The notes beneath the pieces are model-generated. The model saw only the letters and a list, made by a program, of their open reading frames with translations, did no database searches and was not told the origin of the DNA. From assembly GCF_900496975.1 (NCBI RefSeq), contig NZ_UFQC01000034.1, positions 1 to 64,000 on the forward strand: DNA of 64,000 bases, written 5' to 3'. This DNA comes from Achromobacter veterisilvae (GTDB taxonomy: Bacteria > Pseudomonadota > Gammaproteobacteria > Burkholderiales > Burkholderiaceae_B). Shown piece after piece: positions 50,150-60,250 of this stretch. The stretch's first letter is position 1. Each line of letters opens with the position of its first letter. A program made the translations under genes and the position numbers.

Positions 50150-51157
50150 TCAGCCCTTGTAAAGCATGGAGGAGACGTCGACCTTCTGCGCGAAGACGCC
50201 CTTGTCGGCGAAGAGGTCGAAGAACTTCTGGAAGTACTGGATGTCGCCAGGGGTGAATTCGTTGTAGAGCGTGTAGGCCGCGAGCGGCACTTCCTGCGTC
50301 ATCGGGCCTTCGATCGCGGTATAGCCCTTCATGAAGGGGCGCGCCTCTTCGGGCTTGCTGCGGATCAGTTCGATGCCGCGGGCATAGGCGGCGATGAACC
50401 GCTTGCTTTCCTCGGGATGCTTCTTCAGGAACGCGGTGGTCAGCGACGCCGATCCGCCGAACCACGGCGCCATCGGGTCGCCCAGCACGTATTTGGCGAT
50501 GACGCCCGCCTCCAGCACGCGGGTGGTGCCGTTTAGCCGGCCGACGGTGCCGGTGGGCTCCAGCGTGTAGCAGGCGTCCAACTGGCCGGCGGCAACCGCG
50601 GCGACGTGCTGGCTGATCGCCAGTTCGACCACGGTTGCCCCGGTTGCGCCGGCGCGCTCCAGCACTGCTTTGGCCAGCGTGGCATTCTGGATGCCGGGTC
50701 CAGATCCGACCTTTTTCCCCTTGAGGTCTGCTATGGATTCGATGGGACTGTCTTTCGCGACGATGAACTCGTCCAGCACGTTCCTGGCGTTGCTGGGGTT
50801 GGACGCGAAAATCTTGAACAGGCCGGGCGAGGCGATCTCGCCGATGGCCAGGTTGGCCGAGCCGGTGCCGTTGGCGCTGCCGTCGGCGCGGCCGGCGAGC
50901 ATGGCTTCCATGACCTGCTGCGCGCCCGCGAACTTCAGCGGCTCGACGTTCAGCCCGGCTTCCTTGAAATAGCCTTTTTCCAGGGCCGCGTAGAAGGGCA
51001 GGCCCGCCGCGACCGGCCAGAAGCCGATGCGGATGACCGGGCCCGATTGCGCTTGCGCGAGCGCCGGCGCGGCCAGCGTCGCGGCCCCCAGCGCGGCCCC
51101 TTGGATCAGCCGGCGGCGGGTGGCGTTGAAGGCATAGGGCGCGTTGCGGTTGAGCAT
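50150..51157 (-). CDS. ABC transporter substrate-binding protein (NMT1/THI5-like), Tat-exported
   Basis: The product has 335 residues from ATG 51157, behind CAGGAGT; the upstream frame is not supported. A twin-arginine signal TRRRLIQGAALGAATLAAPALAQA in pieces (RRRLIQG then ALAQA) suggests Tat export. IRIGFWPVAAGLPFYAALEKGYF is the SsuA/NMT1 start. VELAISQHVAAVAAGQLDACYTLEP forms the ligand cleft. It feeds the importer of the amidase operon. Confidence 0.92.
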   Translation of the reverse strand: MLNRNAPYAFNATRRRLIQGAALGAATLAAPALAQAQSGPVIRIGFWPVAAGLPFYAALEKGYFKEAGLNVEPLKFAGAQQVMEAMLAGRADGSANGTGSANLAIGEIASPGLFKIFASNPSNARNVLDEFIVAKDSPIESIADLKGKKVGSGPGIQNATLAKAVLERAGATGATVVELAISQHVAAVAAGQLDACYTLEPTGTVGRLNGTTRVLEAGVIAKYVLGDPMAPWFGGSASLTTAFLKKHPEESKRFIAAYARGIELIRSKPEEARPFMKGYTAIEGPMTQEVPLAAYTLYNEFTPGDIQYFQKFFDLFADKGVFAQKVDVSSMLYKG

Positions 51158-51589
51158 GTGGGACTCCTGGTCTGCGGGAATGGGGCTTGTGGACAAGCTT
51201 GCATACCACCCATCAAGCAATACCCGTGCCAACACGCTTGCCGACGGCGTTGGCGCCGGCAGGCGGACGCGCGGGCCTTGGCATGGTGCCGCCCATGGGC
51301 CAGATTGGTGCACGGCGCACCATGGAAGGGGACGCAACCCTGCGCGTCCGGCCGGCCGCCATGGCATGCCGCTGCCGGGCCGCCGGCCCGCGGTTTCGCC
51401 GGGCGCGAAGACGCCCGGAGGGGCGCACGGCCCCTGGGCCGAGGGGGGCGGAGGCGTTCAAAAAAACGTCAGGTATCTGAATTCCTCCTGAATTTCAAAC
51501 GAAAATTGTTTACACTCGCATCCACAAAATTCAAGTCGGAACGGACCGCCGCGGGGGCGGGCCCCGTTCCAAGTTACGGGAGAAAGTCG
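51158..51589. other. Divergent promoter region between the ABC operon and the imelysin operon
   Basis: No gene in 432 nt. The part from 51470 to 51535 is AT-richer and probably holds the imelysin-operon promoter. A hairpin GGAACGG (51538-51544) / CCGTTCC (51564-51570) lies in the expected 5' leader, ahead of GGGAGAAAG. No convincing Fur box was found. Confidence 0.45.
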
Positions 51590-52884
<1,295 letters not shown>

Positions 52885-52888
<4 letters not shown>

Positions 52889-54402
52889 AATTCGCATTAG
52901 CCGCCGTACTGGCGGCGTCGGCGCATGCCGTCGCCGCCGCAGCACCCGCCGCGCCCGCCGGGCGCGACGATCTGACGCCCGAAGACCAGAAACGCGTGAC
53001 CGCCATCACCGCGCCCGCGCGGGATTTCTCGAAGGCGGAAACCTTCGAGACCATGCAGGCCGGGGCGGCCACCACCAACAAGCTCATCAACGCCGACATC
53101 TTTTCCCAGCCCTCGGCCAACATGAGCTTCGAGGGGCGCCAGGAATTCCAGGTCGGCAACGGCCTGTTCCGCAAGGACTGGGTGTCGGCGCCGGCGTCCA
53201 CGCAGGCTTCCGACGGGCTGGGGCCGCTGTTCAACGCGCGGTCCTGCCAGGCCTGTCATACCAAGGACGGACGCGGCACCGTGCCCGGGTTCGATCCGCT
53301 GGAACGCACGGATGCCGTGGCGCTGCTGCTGCGCCTGGCCGTGCCGCAGGGGCCGGACCGCGGCCATCCCAGGCTTGCCGCCGGCGAGATCGCGTCCCTG
53401 CCCGAACCGGTGTACGGCGTGCAGCTCCAGAACTTCGCGGTGGCGGGCCTGCCCGCCGAAGGGCGCATGGAGATCGAGTACGAGCCGGTCCCGGTGGCGC
53501 TCAACGGGGGCGAGACCGCGACCCTGATGAAGCCGGCATACCGCATCGAAAACCTGGGCTACGGCCCCATGCGCGCCGACACGCAGATCTCGCCGCGGCT
53601 GGCGCCGCCCATGATCGGGCTGGGCCTGCTCGAATCCATCCACGAGGCCGACATCCTGGCCAACGTGGGCGCGGACAAGCGCGACGGCATCGTCGGCAAG
53701 GCCAACTGGGTGACCGACGTCCGCACCGGCAAGCGCGTGCTGGGCCGCTTCAATCTGAAGGCCGGGCAGCCCACGGTGGAGCAGCAGAGCGCCTCGGCCT
53801 TCTCGAACGACATGGGCCTGTCGACGCCGCTGTTTCCCAGGCATTCGGGCGACTGCACGGCCGCGCAGCCGCAGTGCCTGGACATGCCGCATGGCGCGCA
53901 GCCGCGCTTCGGCGCGGAAGAGGTGCCGGGCAAGTTGATGGACTTCGTCACCATCTATTCCACCAATCTTGCCGTGCCGCAGCGCCGCGACGCCGACGAC
54001 GCGCGCGTGCTGGCGGGCAAGAAGCTGTTCTACGAAGCCAATTGCGTCGCCTGCCACGTGCCCAAGTACGTGACGAGCCGCAACGCCAAGCAGCCCGAGC
54101 ACCGCTTCCAGTTGATCTGGCCCTACACCGACATGCTGGTGCACGACATGGGTGACGACCTGGCGGACGGCGTGTCCGACGGCGAGGCCAATGGCCGCGA
54201 ATGGCGCACGCCGCCGCTGTGGGGCATCGGCCTGACCAAGACCGTGAATCCCAACGCCACCTGGCTGCATGACGGGCGCGCCCGCAGCCTGCTGGAAGCC
54301 GTGCTGTGGCATGGCGGCGTGGCCAAGCCCGCGCGCGACCGCGTCGTGGAAATGACGCCCGAAGAGCGCGCCGATCTGATCCGTTTCCTGGAGTCGCTGT
54401 GA
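52885..54402 (+). CDS. Di-heme cytochrome c oxidoreductase (DUF1111/thiol-oxidoreductase type)
   Basis: The product has 505 residues from GTG 52885, overlapping the previous stop by 4 nt. A signal peptide is followed by heme site CQACH (about 121-125) near NGLFRKDWVS..STQASDGLGPLFNARS, and a second heme site CVACH (about 387-391). The family resembles MauG/CcpA peroxidases in its C-terminal part. It presumably changes the redox state of iron or of the partner imelysins in the periplasm. Confidence 0.92.
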
Positions 54403-55490
54403 TGGCCGGACTAGCCAAGCGTGTATTGAAGCTGGCCGCCGCGGCGGCGATGGCCGGGGCGGCGCCCTGGGCCGCGGGCGCGGGGTTGCCCGCCGACCTG
54501 GGCGAACGGCTGGCGCGTGACTACGCCCGTCCGGCCGTCGCGAAGATGGTGGATGCCGCCTCGGCGCTGGACGGCGCGCTGGGCGGCTGGTGCGCCCAGC
54601 CCGGCGCGGCCGGGGCCGCGCGCGTCGGCGAGGCGTTCGAGACGCTGGCGCTGGCCTGGTCCGGCGTCGAAATCCTGCGCTTCGGGCCGCTGGTGCAGGC
54701 CAACCGCTATGAACGCCTGGCGTTCTGGCCCGACACCCGCGGGGTGATGCCCAAGCAGGTGCAGGCGCTGATCGCCGCGCAGGACGACGCGCTGCTCAAG
54801 CCCGGGGCCCTGTCGGGCCGCAGCGTGGCGGTGCAGGGCCTGCCCGCGCTGGAATACGTGCTTTACGGCGAACCGGCGCTGCTCGAACAGGGCGGGGCGC
54901 CCGGCTTCGCCTATGCCTGCGGCTACGCGCGAGCCGTCGCCGCCAACGTCGCGGCGATCTCGCGGGACGTGGCCCAGGCCTGGAGCGCGCAGGGCGACTT
55001 CGGCCGCCAGTTCGCGCATCCGCAGGCGGACAACGACCTGTACCGCGATCCGCAGGAGGTGGCGGCCGAGGCCATGAAGGCCCTGTCGACCGGCCTGCAG
55101 TTCGCGCGGGACGTCAAGATCGTGCCGGTGCTGGGCGATACCGCCGCGGCGGCGCGTCCCAAGCGCGCGGCGTTCTGGCGCAGCAAGCTGTCCACCCGCC
55201 TGCTGGCGGCCAACGTGGACGGCCTGAAAGCCTTTTACCTGGCGGGCGCCTACCCGTTGCCGGCGGGCGATGCCTGGATGGATGCGTCCGTCCGAGGCGA
55301 ATTGGCCAGCGCGGCGCAAACGCTGCGGGCGGTGCCGGTTCCGCTGGAGCCGGCGCTGGCGGAAGAGGAGGGGCGACGGCTGCTGACGCTGGCGTCGCTG
55401 ACCCTCAAGAACGCCAAGGCCATCGTCGACCAGGACCTGGCGCCCGCGCTGGGCGTCATGATCGGATTCAATGCGCTCGATGGCGATTGA
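54402..55490 (+). CDS. Second imelysin-family protein with an altered GxHxxE motif
   Basis: The product has 362 residues from ATG 54402 (TGATG junction). Signal peptide about 1-27. The fold pattern matches imelysin (AFETLALAWSGVEILRFGPL, LKNAKAIVDQDLAPALGVMIGFNALDGD). The motif reads GLPALEYVLYGE (about 146): Pro replaces the metal-binding His, so direct iron binding at that site is doubtful. It may be a structural partner of the first imelysin. Confidence 0.9.
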   Translation: MAGLAKRVLKLAAAAAMAGAAPWAAGAGLPADLGERLARDYARPAVAKMVDAASALDGALGGWCAQPGAAGAARVGEAFETLALAWSGVEILRFGPLVQANRYERLAFWPDTRGVMPKQVQALIAAQDDALLKPGALSGRSVAVQGLPALEYVLYGEPALLEQGGAPGFAYACGYARAVAANVAAISRDVAQAWSAQGDFGRQFAHPQADNDLYRDPQEVAAEAMKALSTGLQFARDVKIVPVLGDTAAAARPKRAAFWRSKLSTRLLAANVDGLKAFYLAGAYPLPAGDAWMDASVRGELASAAQTLRAVPVPLEPALAEEEGRRLLTLASLTLKNAKAIVDQDLAPALGVMIGFNALDGD

Positions 55491-56601
55491 CCGGCGCCGC
55501 TTTCTGTCGCTGGCGGCCGCGCTGGGCGTGGCCCCCGGCGCCGCCCTGGCCGCCGCGCCCGAGGACGGCGCGGCGCTGTACCTGAGCGCGCGCAAGCGCG
55601 GCGGCCGCGACGAAGCGGTGCTGCTGGACGAGGCCGGGCGCGACCGGCTGGTGGTGCCGATGCCCGCGCGCGGACACAGCTTCGCCATCGACCCCGCCGG
55701 CCAGCGCGCCGTCGTGTTCGGACGCCAGCCGGGCTTTTTCGGCCTGGCGTTCTCCCTGGACGGAAAGGGCGATCCAGAGGCGCTGCCGCTGCATGACGAA
55801 CGGCACTTCTTCGGCCATGGGGCCTACGTGGACGGCGGCCGGCTGCTGGCTGCCACTGAAAACGACTTCGAGGCCGGCCGCGGCGTGCTGGGGCTGTACG
55901 ACGCCTCGCCCGGCGGCGCCTACCGCCGCGTCGGCGAGTTCGACACCGGCGGCATCGGTCCGCACGAGGTCGTACTGATGCCCGACGGCAAGACCCTCTG
56001 CGTGGCCAATGGCGGCATCCTGACCCATCCCGACTACGGCAAGCTGGAACTCAACCTGGACACGATGCGGCCGTCGCTGGCCTATATCGACGCGGCCAGC
56101 GGCGAACTGCTGGAAAAAGCCGAATTCGAGCCCGCGCTGCACCGCCTGTCGATCCGCCATCTTGCGCTGGCCGCCGACGGCAGCGTCTGGTTCGGCTGCC
56201 AGTACATGGGGCCCGCGGCCGACCGTCCGGCGCTGGTGGGCCGGCACCGGCGGGGCGGCCGGCTGGAACTGTTCGAAGGGCCGGCGCAGGCGCTGCGCCA
56301 GATGCGCAACTACGTCGGCTCGGTCGCGGTGGACGCCGCCGGCGCTGTCGTCGCGACCTCCAGTCCGGTGGGCGGGCAGGTGATCTACTGGGACGCGGCC
56401 AGCGGCCGCTGCCTGGGCACGACCGAGCTGGCCGACGGCTGCGGCGTGGCTCCGGCGGCGGACCAGGGCTTTCTGCTCAGCAGCGGACTGGGCGCGATGC
56501 TGCGCGTCGACGCATCGGGCGCGGAAAAGCAACCGCTCCTGGCGCCGTCGCGCGAGCTGTCCTGGGACAACCATTTCCGCAAGGTCGCGGCCGCGGCCTG
56601 A
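55480..56601 (+). CDS. DUF1513 protein, Tat-exported propeller
   Basis: The product has 373 residues from ATG 55480 (ATG 55471 is an alternative), overlapping the imelysin end. It begins MAIDRRRFLSLAAALG, a twin-arginine signal. The remainder shows repeated beta-blade motifs (SFAIDPAGQRAVVFGR, EVVLMPDGKTLCVANGG, LALAADGSVWFGCQ), the DUF1513 seven-blade-type pattern. It always travels with imelysin and the di-heme protein; function unknown. Confidence 0.92.
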   Translation: MAIDRRRFLSLAAALGVAPGAALAAAPEDGAALYLSARKRGGRDEAVLLDEAGRDRLVVPMPARGHSFAIDPAGQRAVVFGRQPGFFGLAFSLDGKGDPEALPLHDERHFFGHGAYVDGGRLLAATENDFEAGRGVLGLYDASPGGAYRRVGEFDTGGIGPHEVVLMPDGKTLCVANGGILTHPDYGKLELNLDTMRPSLAYIDAASGELLEKAEFEPALHRLSIRHLALAADGSVWFGCQYMGPAADRPALVGRHRRGGRLELFEGPAQALRQMRNYVGSVAVDAAGAVVATSSPVGGQVIYWDAASGRCLGTTELADGCGVAPAADQGFLLSSGLGAMLRVDASGAEKQPLLAPSRELSWDNHFRKVAAAA

Positions 56602-56627
56602 GCGGTCTTCTTACAAACCTTGACACA

Positions 56628-56650
56628 ACAGGGCCGCGCCGCGGCCCTGT
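56628..56650. other. Strong hairpin after the imelysin operon
   Basis: ACAGGGCCGC-GCC-GCGGCCCTGT, 10-bp stem. No T-tract follows, so it may be an mRNA-stabilising or Rho-linked 3' end rather than an intrinsic terminator. Confidence 0.45.
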
Positions 56651-56760
56651 GCGCAAGCCGCATCTGATAAAGTTTTCGGTCGCTTTTTTTTGCCCTCCCT
56701 GCCCACGGGCCGGTCCCGGGCAAGCAACATCGCGCTGGCAACATTTACGCAGGAGATTCC

Positions 56761-57594
56761 ATGGAAGAAGCCTTGAAAGAATTTAGCGCCTGGGCTCCCA
56801 GGCTGGTGGACCTGGGCGCCAATCTGCTCGTCGCCCTGCTGATCCTCGTCATCGGCTGGTGGGTGTCGTCCCTGCTGGGGCGCTGGGTGCGCCGGGCCGC
56901 GTCGCGGTCCAGCAAGATCGATCCCACGATCGTCCCCATGTTCTACAGCACCGTCGTCTGGACGGTGCGCATCTTCACGGTGATCGCGGTGCTGGCGCGC
57001 TTCGGCGTCCAGACGGCCAGCCTGATCGCCGTGCTGGGCGCCGCCGGCCTGGCCGTGGGCCTGGCCCTGCAAGGCACCCTGCAGAACATCGCGGCCGGCA
57101 TCATGCTGCTGATCCTGCGTCCCATACGCGCCGGCGAGTACGTGGCGCTGAGCTCGGGCTCGGACGGCACGGTGGAAGAGGTCGGTCTCTTCCTGACCCG
57201 CCTGGTCCAGGTGGACGGCATCCACGTCACCCTGCCCAACAGCACGGTGTGGAACGCCACCATCATCAACTACAGCCGCAACAAGACGCGCCGCCTGGAT
57301 ATCCCGGTGCCGGTGCGCTACGGCGACGACCTGGACGCGGTGCTGGCCAAGCTGAAGGCGCTGGTGGACGCCCGTCAGGACGCGCTGAAGACGCCCGAGC
57401 CTCAGGTAAAGGTGTTCGACTACAAGGAAAACGGCGTCATCGTGAACGTGCGCGTGTGGGCCGAGGCGAGCAAGTACTGGGACCTGCGCTGGGGTCTCTA
57501 CCAGCAGATCCGCAGCGAACTCGAGGCCTCCGGCTTCCGGCCGCCGATCCCGCTGCGCGAAATCCAGAACCCGAAGACGGGGGCGGCCGCCTGA
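56761..57594 (+). CDS. mscS: Small-conductance mechanosensitive channel MscS
   Basis: The product has 277 residues, close to the E. coli length. Three membrane segments; pore helix GAAGLAVGLALQGTLQNIAAGIMLL with its Gly/Ala packing, then PIRAGEYVALSSG and the beta domain (VTLPNSTVWNATIINYSR) and alpha/beta vestibule. Releases solutes on osmotic downshock. Own terminator. Confidence 0.95.
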   Translation: MEEALKEFSAWAPRLVDLGANLLVALLILVIGWWVSSLLGRWVRRAASRSSKIDPTIVPMFYSTVVWTVRIFTVIAVLARFGVQTASLIAVLGAAGLAVGLALQGTLQNIAAGIMLLILRPIRAGEYVALSSGSDGTVEEVGLFLTRLVQVDGIHVTLPNSTVWNATIINYSRNKTRRLDIPVPVRYGDDLDAVLAKLKALVDARQDALKTPEPQVKVFDYKENGVIVNVRVWAEASKYWDLRWGLYQQIRSELEASGFRPPIPLREIQNPKTGAAA

Positions 57595-57623
57595 GCGCGG
57601 ACTTCATCCCGGTAGGAACGGAA

Positions 57624-57651
57624 ACGGGCGCGCGGGCGCCCGTTTTTTTTT
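57624..57651 (+). terminator. Rho-independent terminator after mscS
   Basis: Stem ACGGGCGC / GCGCCCGT (57624-57631, 57636-57643), loop GCGG, then eight Ts. Confidence 0.93.
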
Positions 57652-57719
57652 GCGGCCGTGAACGACGGCGTTCTTTCCGGGAAACGAGGGGGCTCGCACA
57701 AGCAGGCAGGCAGTGAGCG

Positions 57720-58481
57720 TCAGGCCTGTACGGCCAGGCGCGCCAATTCGGCCTTGATCCAGCCGGCGATCTCGCGCTGGCGCTGGGCCGGCATGCGGTC
57801 GATGATGGCCGTGACGCTGACCGCCAGCAGCGGCGCGCCCTGCGCGTCCAGCAGCGCGCAGCCCACGCCCAGCGCGCCCCGCACCGCATGGTTGCCGACC
57901 ACGGAGTAGCCGCGGGCGCGGGTATTGTCGATGAGGCGGTACATTTCCTGGGGCGTCATGCCGCCGTATTCGTCCAGCCTGCCGGAATTGCGTTCGACGA
58001 TGCCGCGCGCCACGTCGTCGGGCAGTGCGGCCAGCAAGGCCATGCCGCCCGAGCCCACGCCCAGCGGCTGCCGCTTGCCCGCGTAGGTGGCCAGGATCTG
58101 CACGGGGTAGCTGCCGATCTCGCGATGCAGGCTGATCGAGTCGTCATCGTCGCGCACCACCAGGAACACCGCGTCGCCGGTGCGGTCGGCCAGGCGCCGC
58201 AGCACCGGCAGCAACTGGCGCACGCGCGGATCGCGCGAGCGCGTGTCCGGGTCCACCGCCAACTGGGCGCGGTACTTCTTGGTGCCGGCCACGGGAAGCA
58301 CCAGGCCGGCGTCGAGCAGGGCGGCCAGGAGGCGATAGATGGTGGGGCGCTGGATGCCCGTCAGGCGCGCGATATCGGTCACGCTGAGGCCGTCGGGCCC
58401 CTGGTCCCGCAGGGCGGCCAGGACGGCCAGTCCGCGCCGCAATGTGCGTGGGCCTGCGGCCGCGGCGTCGCTGTCTTGCAT
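57720..58481 (-). CDS. IclR-family regulator
   Basis: The product has 253 residues. Winged HTH about 12-72 (TLRRGLAVLAALRDQGPDGLSVTDIARLTGIQRPTIYRLLAAL), then an IclR effector domain with RTGDAVFLVV, LGVGSGGMALLAALPD and a Cys-containing CALLDAQGAPL. Divergent from a Bug receptor gene with a 160-nt gap, so it likely controls that gene. Confidence 0.93.
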   Translation of the reverse strand: MQDSDAAAAGPRTLRRGLAVLAALRDQGPDGLSVTDIARLTGIQRPTIYRLLAALLDAGLVLPVAGTKKYRAQLAVDPDTRSRDPRVRQLLPVLRRLADRTGDAVFLVVRDDDDSISLHREIGSYPVQILATYAGKRQPLGVGSGGMALLAALPDDVARGIVERNSGRLDEYGGMTPQEMYRLIDNTRARGYSVVGNHAVRGALGVGCALLDAQGAPLLAVSVTAIIDRMPAQRQREIAGWIKAELARLAVQA

Positions 58482-58641
58482 GTAAATCTCTGAAAACTAG
58501 GGGTTATTCCGGAACGGTCAAGGGAAAACCATTGTCCGTACCGTGGACTCTACCTTGATGCGGTGCCGGTGTATAGATCAAAATGCGTCATCCAATAATT
58601 CGAATCGTCCATTTCGTGGACAGTACCTGCACGGAGACACT

Positions 58642-59631
58642 ATGACTACAGGTCAAAAGCCTGGCCTGCGGCGTTTCGCCGCCACCCTTCTGGCTACCGC
58701 CGCAAGCGCATTCGCCATGGGCTCCGCCCATGCCGCCTACCCTGACAAGCCCGTACGCATCGTGGTCGGCTTTTCCGCCGGCGGCACCACCGACGTGATC
58801 GCCCGCATCATGGCCAAGGAACTGACCGAGAGCCTCGGCCAGTCGTTCGTGGTCGAGAACAAGCCGGGCGCCGGCAGCAACATCGCCACCGACCAGGTGA
58901 AGCGCGCCGATCCCGACGGCTACACGCTGCTGTTCGTGGCCGTGACCAGCGCCATCAACCAGACGCTGTACAAGAACGTCAATTTCGACCTGACCAAGGA
59001 TTTCACGCCGGTGGCGCTGGGCGCCAAGGTGCCGAACATCCTGGTGGTGAACCCCCAGGTGCCCGTGAAGTCGGTGCAGGAATTGGTGGACTACGCGAAG
59101 AAGAACCCCGGCAAGCTGGCGTTCGCCTCGTCGGGCAGCGGCACCTCCATCCACATGGCGGGTGAACTGTTCAAGATGCAGGCCGGCATCGACGTGCTGC
59201 ACGTCCCGTACAAGGGCAGCGCGCCGGCCGTGACCGACCTGATCGGCGGACAGGTGCAGTTCATGTTCGACAACATGCCTTCGTCCTGGCCGCACGTGCA
59301 ATCGGGCAAGCTGCGCGCCCTGGCCGTGACGACCACCGAACGCTCCAAGAGCGCTCCGGACGTGCCCACGATGAAGGAAGCGGGCTTCGCCAACTTCGAC
59401 GTGTCGTCGTGGTTCGGCCTGATCGCGCCGGCCGGCACGCCGCCCGAGATCGTGAACACGCTCAACGCGGCCATGGTCAAGGCGCTGGACAAACCGGACG
59501 TGCAACTCAGCTTCGAGAAGCTGGGCGCCGTCGGCGTGAAGACGACGCCGGCCGAATTCGGCCAGTTCATCAAGTCGGAAGTGGAAGGCTGGGCACCGGT
59601 GGTCAAGGCCTCGGGCGCCAAAGTGGACTGA
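58642..59631 (+). CDS. Bug/TctC-family periplasmic receptor
   Basis: The product has 329 residues from ATG 58642 behind ACGGAGACAC. Signal peptide ends AHA, then YPDKPVRIVVGFSAGGTTD, PDGYTLLFV, HVPYKGSAPA and DVPTMKEAGF, all standard. The third Bug receptor in this window, again without TctAB. Divergent IclR regulator; terminator after the gene. Ligand unknown. Confidence 0.94.
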   Translation: MTTGQKPGLRRFAATLLATAASAFAMGSAHAAYPDKPVRIVVGFSAGGTTDVIARIMAKELTESLGQSFVVENKPGAGSNIATDQVKRADPDGYTLLFVAVTSAINQTLYKNVNFDLTKDFTPVALGAKVPNILVVNPQVPVKSVQELVDYAKKNPGKLAFASSGSGTSIHMAGELFKMQAGIDVLHVPYKGSAPAVTDLIGGQVQFMFDNMPSSWPHVQSGKLRALAVTTTERSKSAPDVPTMKEAGFANFDVSSWFGLIAPAGTPPEIVNTLNAAMVKALDKPDVQLSFEKLGAVGVKTTPAEFGQFIKSEVEGWAPVVKASGAKVD

Positions 59632-59674
59632 TCTTCGCGTCCCGGGCGGCCTGCCGCCCGGAGACCGATGCGTG

Positions 59675-59705
59675 GGGACGGGCTGATGCCCGTCCCTATT
59701 TTTTT
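59675..59705 (+). terminator. Rho-independent terminator of the Bug gene
   Basis: Stem GGGACGGGC / GCCCGTCCC (59675-59683, 59688-59696), loop TGAT, then TATTTTTTT. Confidence 0.93.
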
Positions 59706-59749
59706 GTGTCTGACACTTGTACGAGAAGCTCCTGCATAAGTGTCTCTGC
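59706..59749. repeat. Partial arm of the GTGTCTGACAC palindromic element
   Basis: A GTGTCTGACAC core at 59706-59716 with TTGTACGAGAAGCTCCTG, then a decayed core GTGTCTCTGCAC at 59740. It looks like the eroded outer arm of the element repeated twice just downstream. Confidence 0.7.
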
Positions 59750-59753
59750 ACAA

Positions 59754-59961
59754 GTGTCTGACACCCGTACGAGACGCTCGTCCGGACTGAAATCAGTGCT
59801 CCCGGGTGTCAGACACCCCCCGTTCGGTTGAAACCGCAAGACACCATGTAAGCCTCAAAAGGCCGCCCGCGCGGCCGACGGCCCAGGGATCGAACCCGGT
59901 GTCTGACACCCGGGAACACCGGCGTCAGCTTGAACAGGCTTCTCGTACGGGTGTCAGACAC
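59754..59961. repeat. Palindromic element, copy 1
   Basis: This 208-bp element has two ~63-bp arms in inverted orientation, each bounded by GTGTC(T/A)GACAC cores (at 59754, 59806, 59899, 59951) and containing CCCGTACGAG at its outer end and CCCGGG at its inner end. The centre (about 59817-59898) holds CGGTTGAAACCGCAAGACAC, CCTCAAAAGG and GGCCGCCCGCGCGGCC. The whole can fold into a very long hairpin. No gene inside is credible. Confidence 0.85.
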
Positions 59962-59979
59962 CTTGCCTCAAGCGCACAA

Positions 59980-60186
59980 GTGTCTGACACCCGTACGAGC
60001 AGCTCGTCCAGACTGAAACCAATGCTCCCGGGTGTCAGACACCCCCGTTCGGTTGAAACCGCAAGACACCATGTAAGCCTCAAAAGGCCGCCCGCGCGGC
60101 CGCCGGCCCTGGGATCGAACCCGGTGTCTGACACCCGGGAGCACCGGAGTCAGCTTGGACAGGCTTCTCGTACGGGTGTCAGACAC
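59980..60186. repeat. Palindromic element, copy 2 (tandem duplicate)
   Basis: A 207-bp near-copy of the element at 59754-59961, offset by 226 bp. Cores lie at 59980, 60032, 60124 and 60176. Differences are scattered single bases in the arms (for example GACGCTCG versus GCAGCTCG) while the centre is almost unchanged. An 18-bp linker separates the copies. The remaining 60187-60250 holds nothing else. Confidence 0.85.
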
Positions 60187-60250
60187 AGAGAAACCTACAG
60201 TCCCGCCCTCCGCGCAGCAAGCACGCGCAGCGCGCTCAGCGCCGGACCCC

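Noticed and set aside
51470..51540. Fur box upstream of the imelysin operon
   Set aside because: The stretch is AT-rich, but no alignment to GATAAT-type hexamer triplets was convincing.
50606..51589. N-terminal extension of the first imelysin to 760 residues
   Set aside because: The extra 328 codons lie antisense to the ABC binding-protein gene; a clean signal peptide and ribosome site begin at 51590.
56628..56650. Intrinsic terminator of the imelysin operon
   Set aside because: The hairpin is strong but lacks a T-tract on either strand; listed only as a hairpin.
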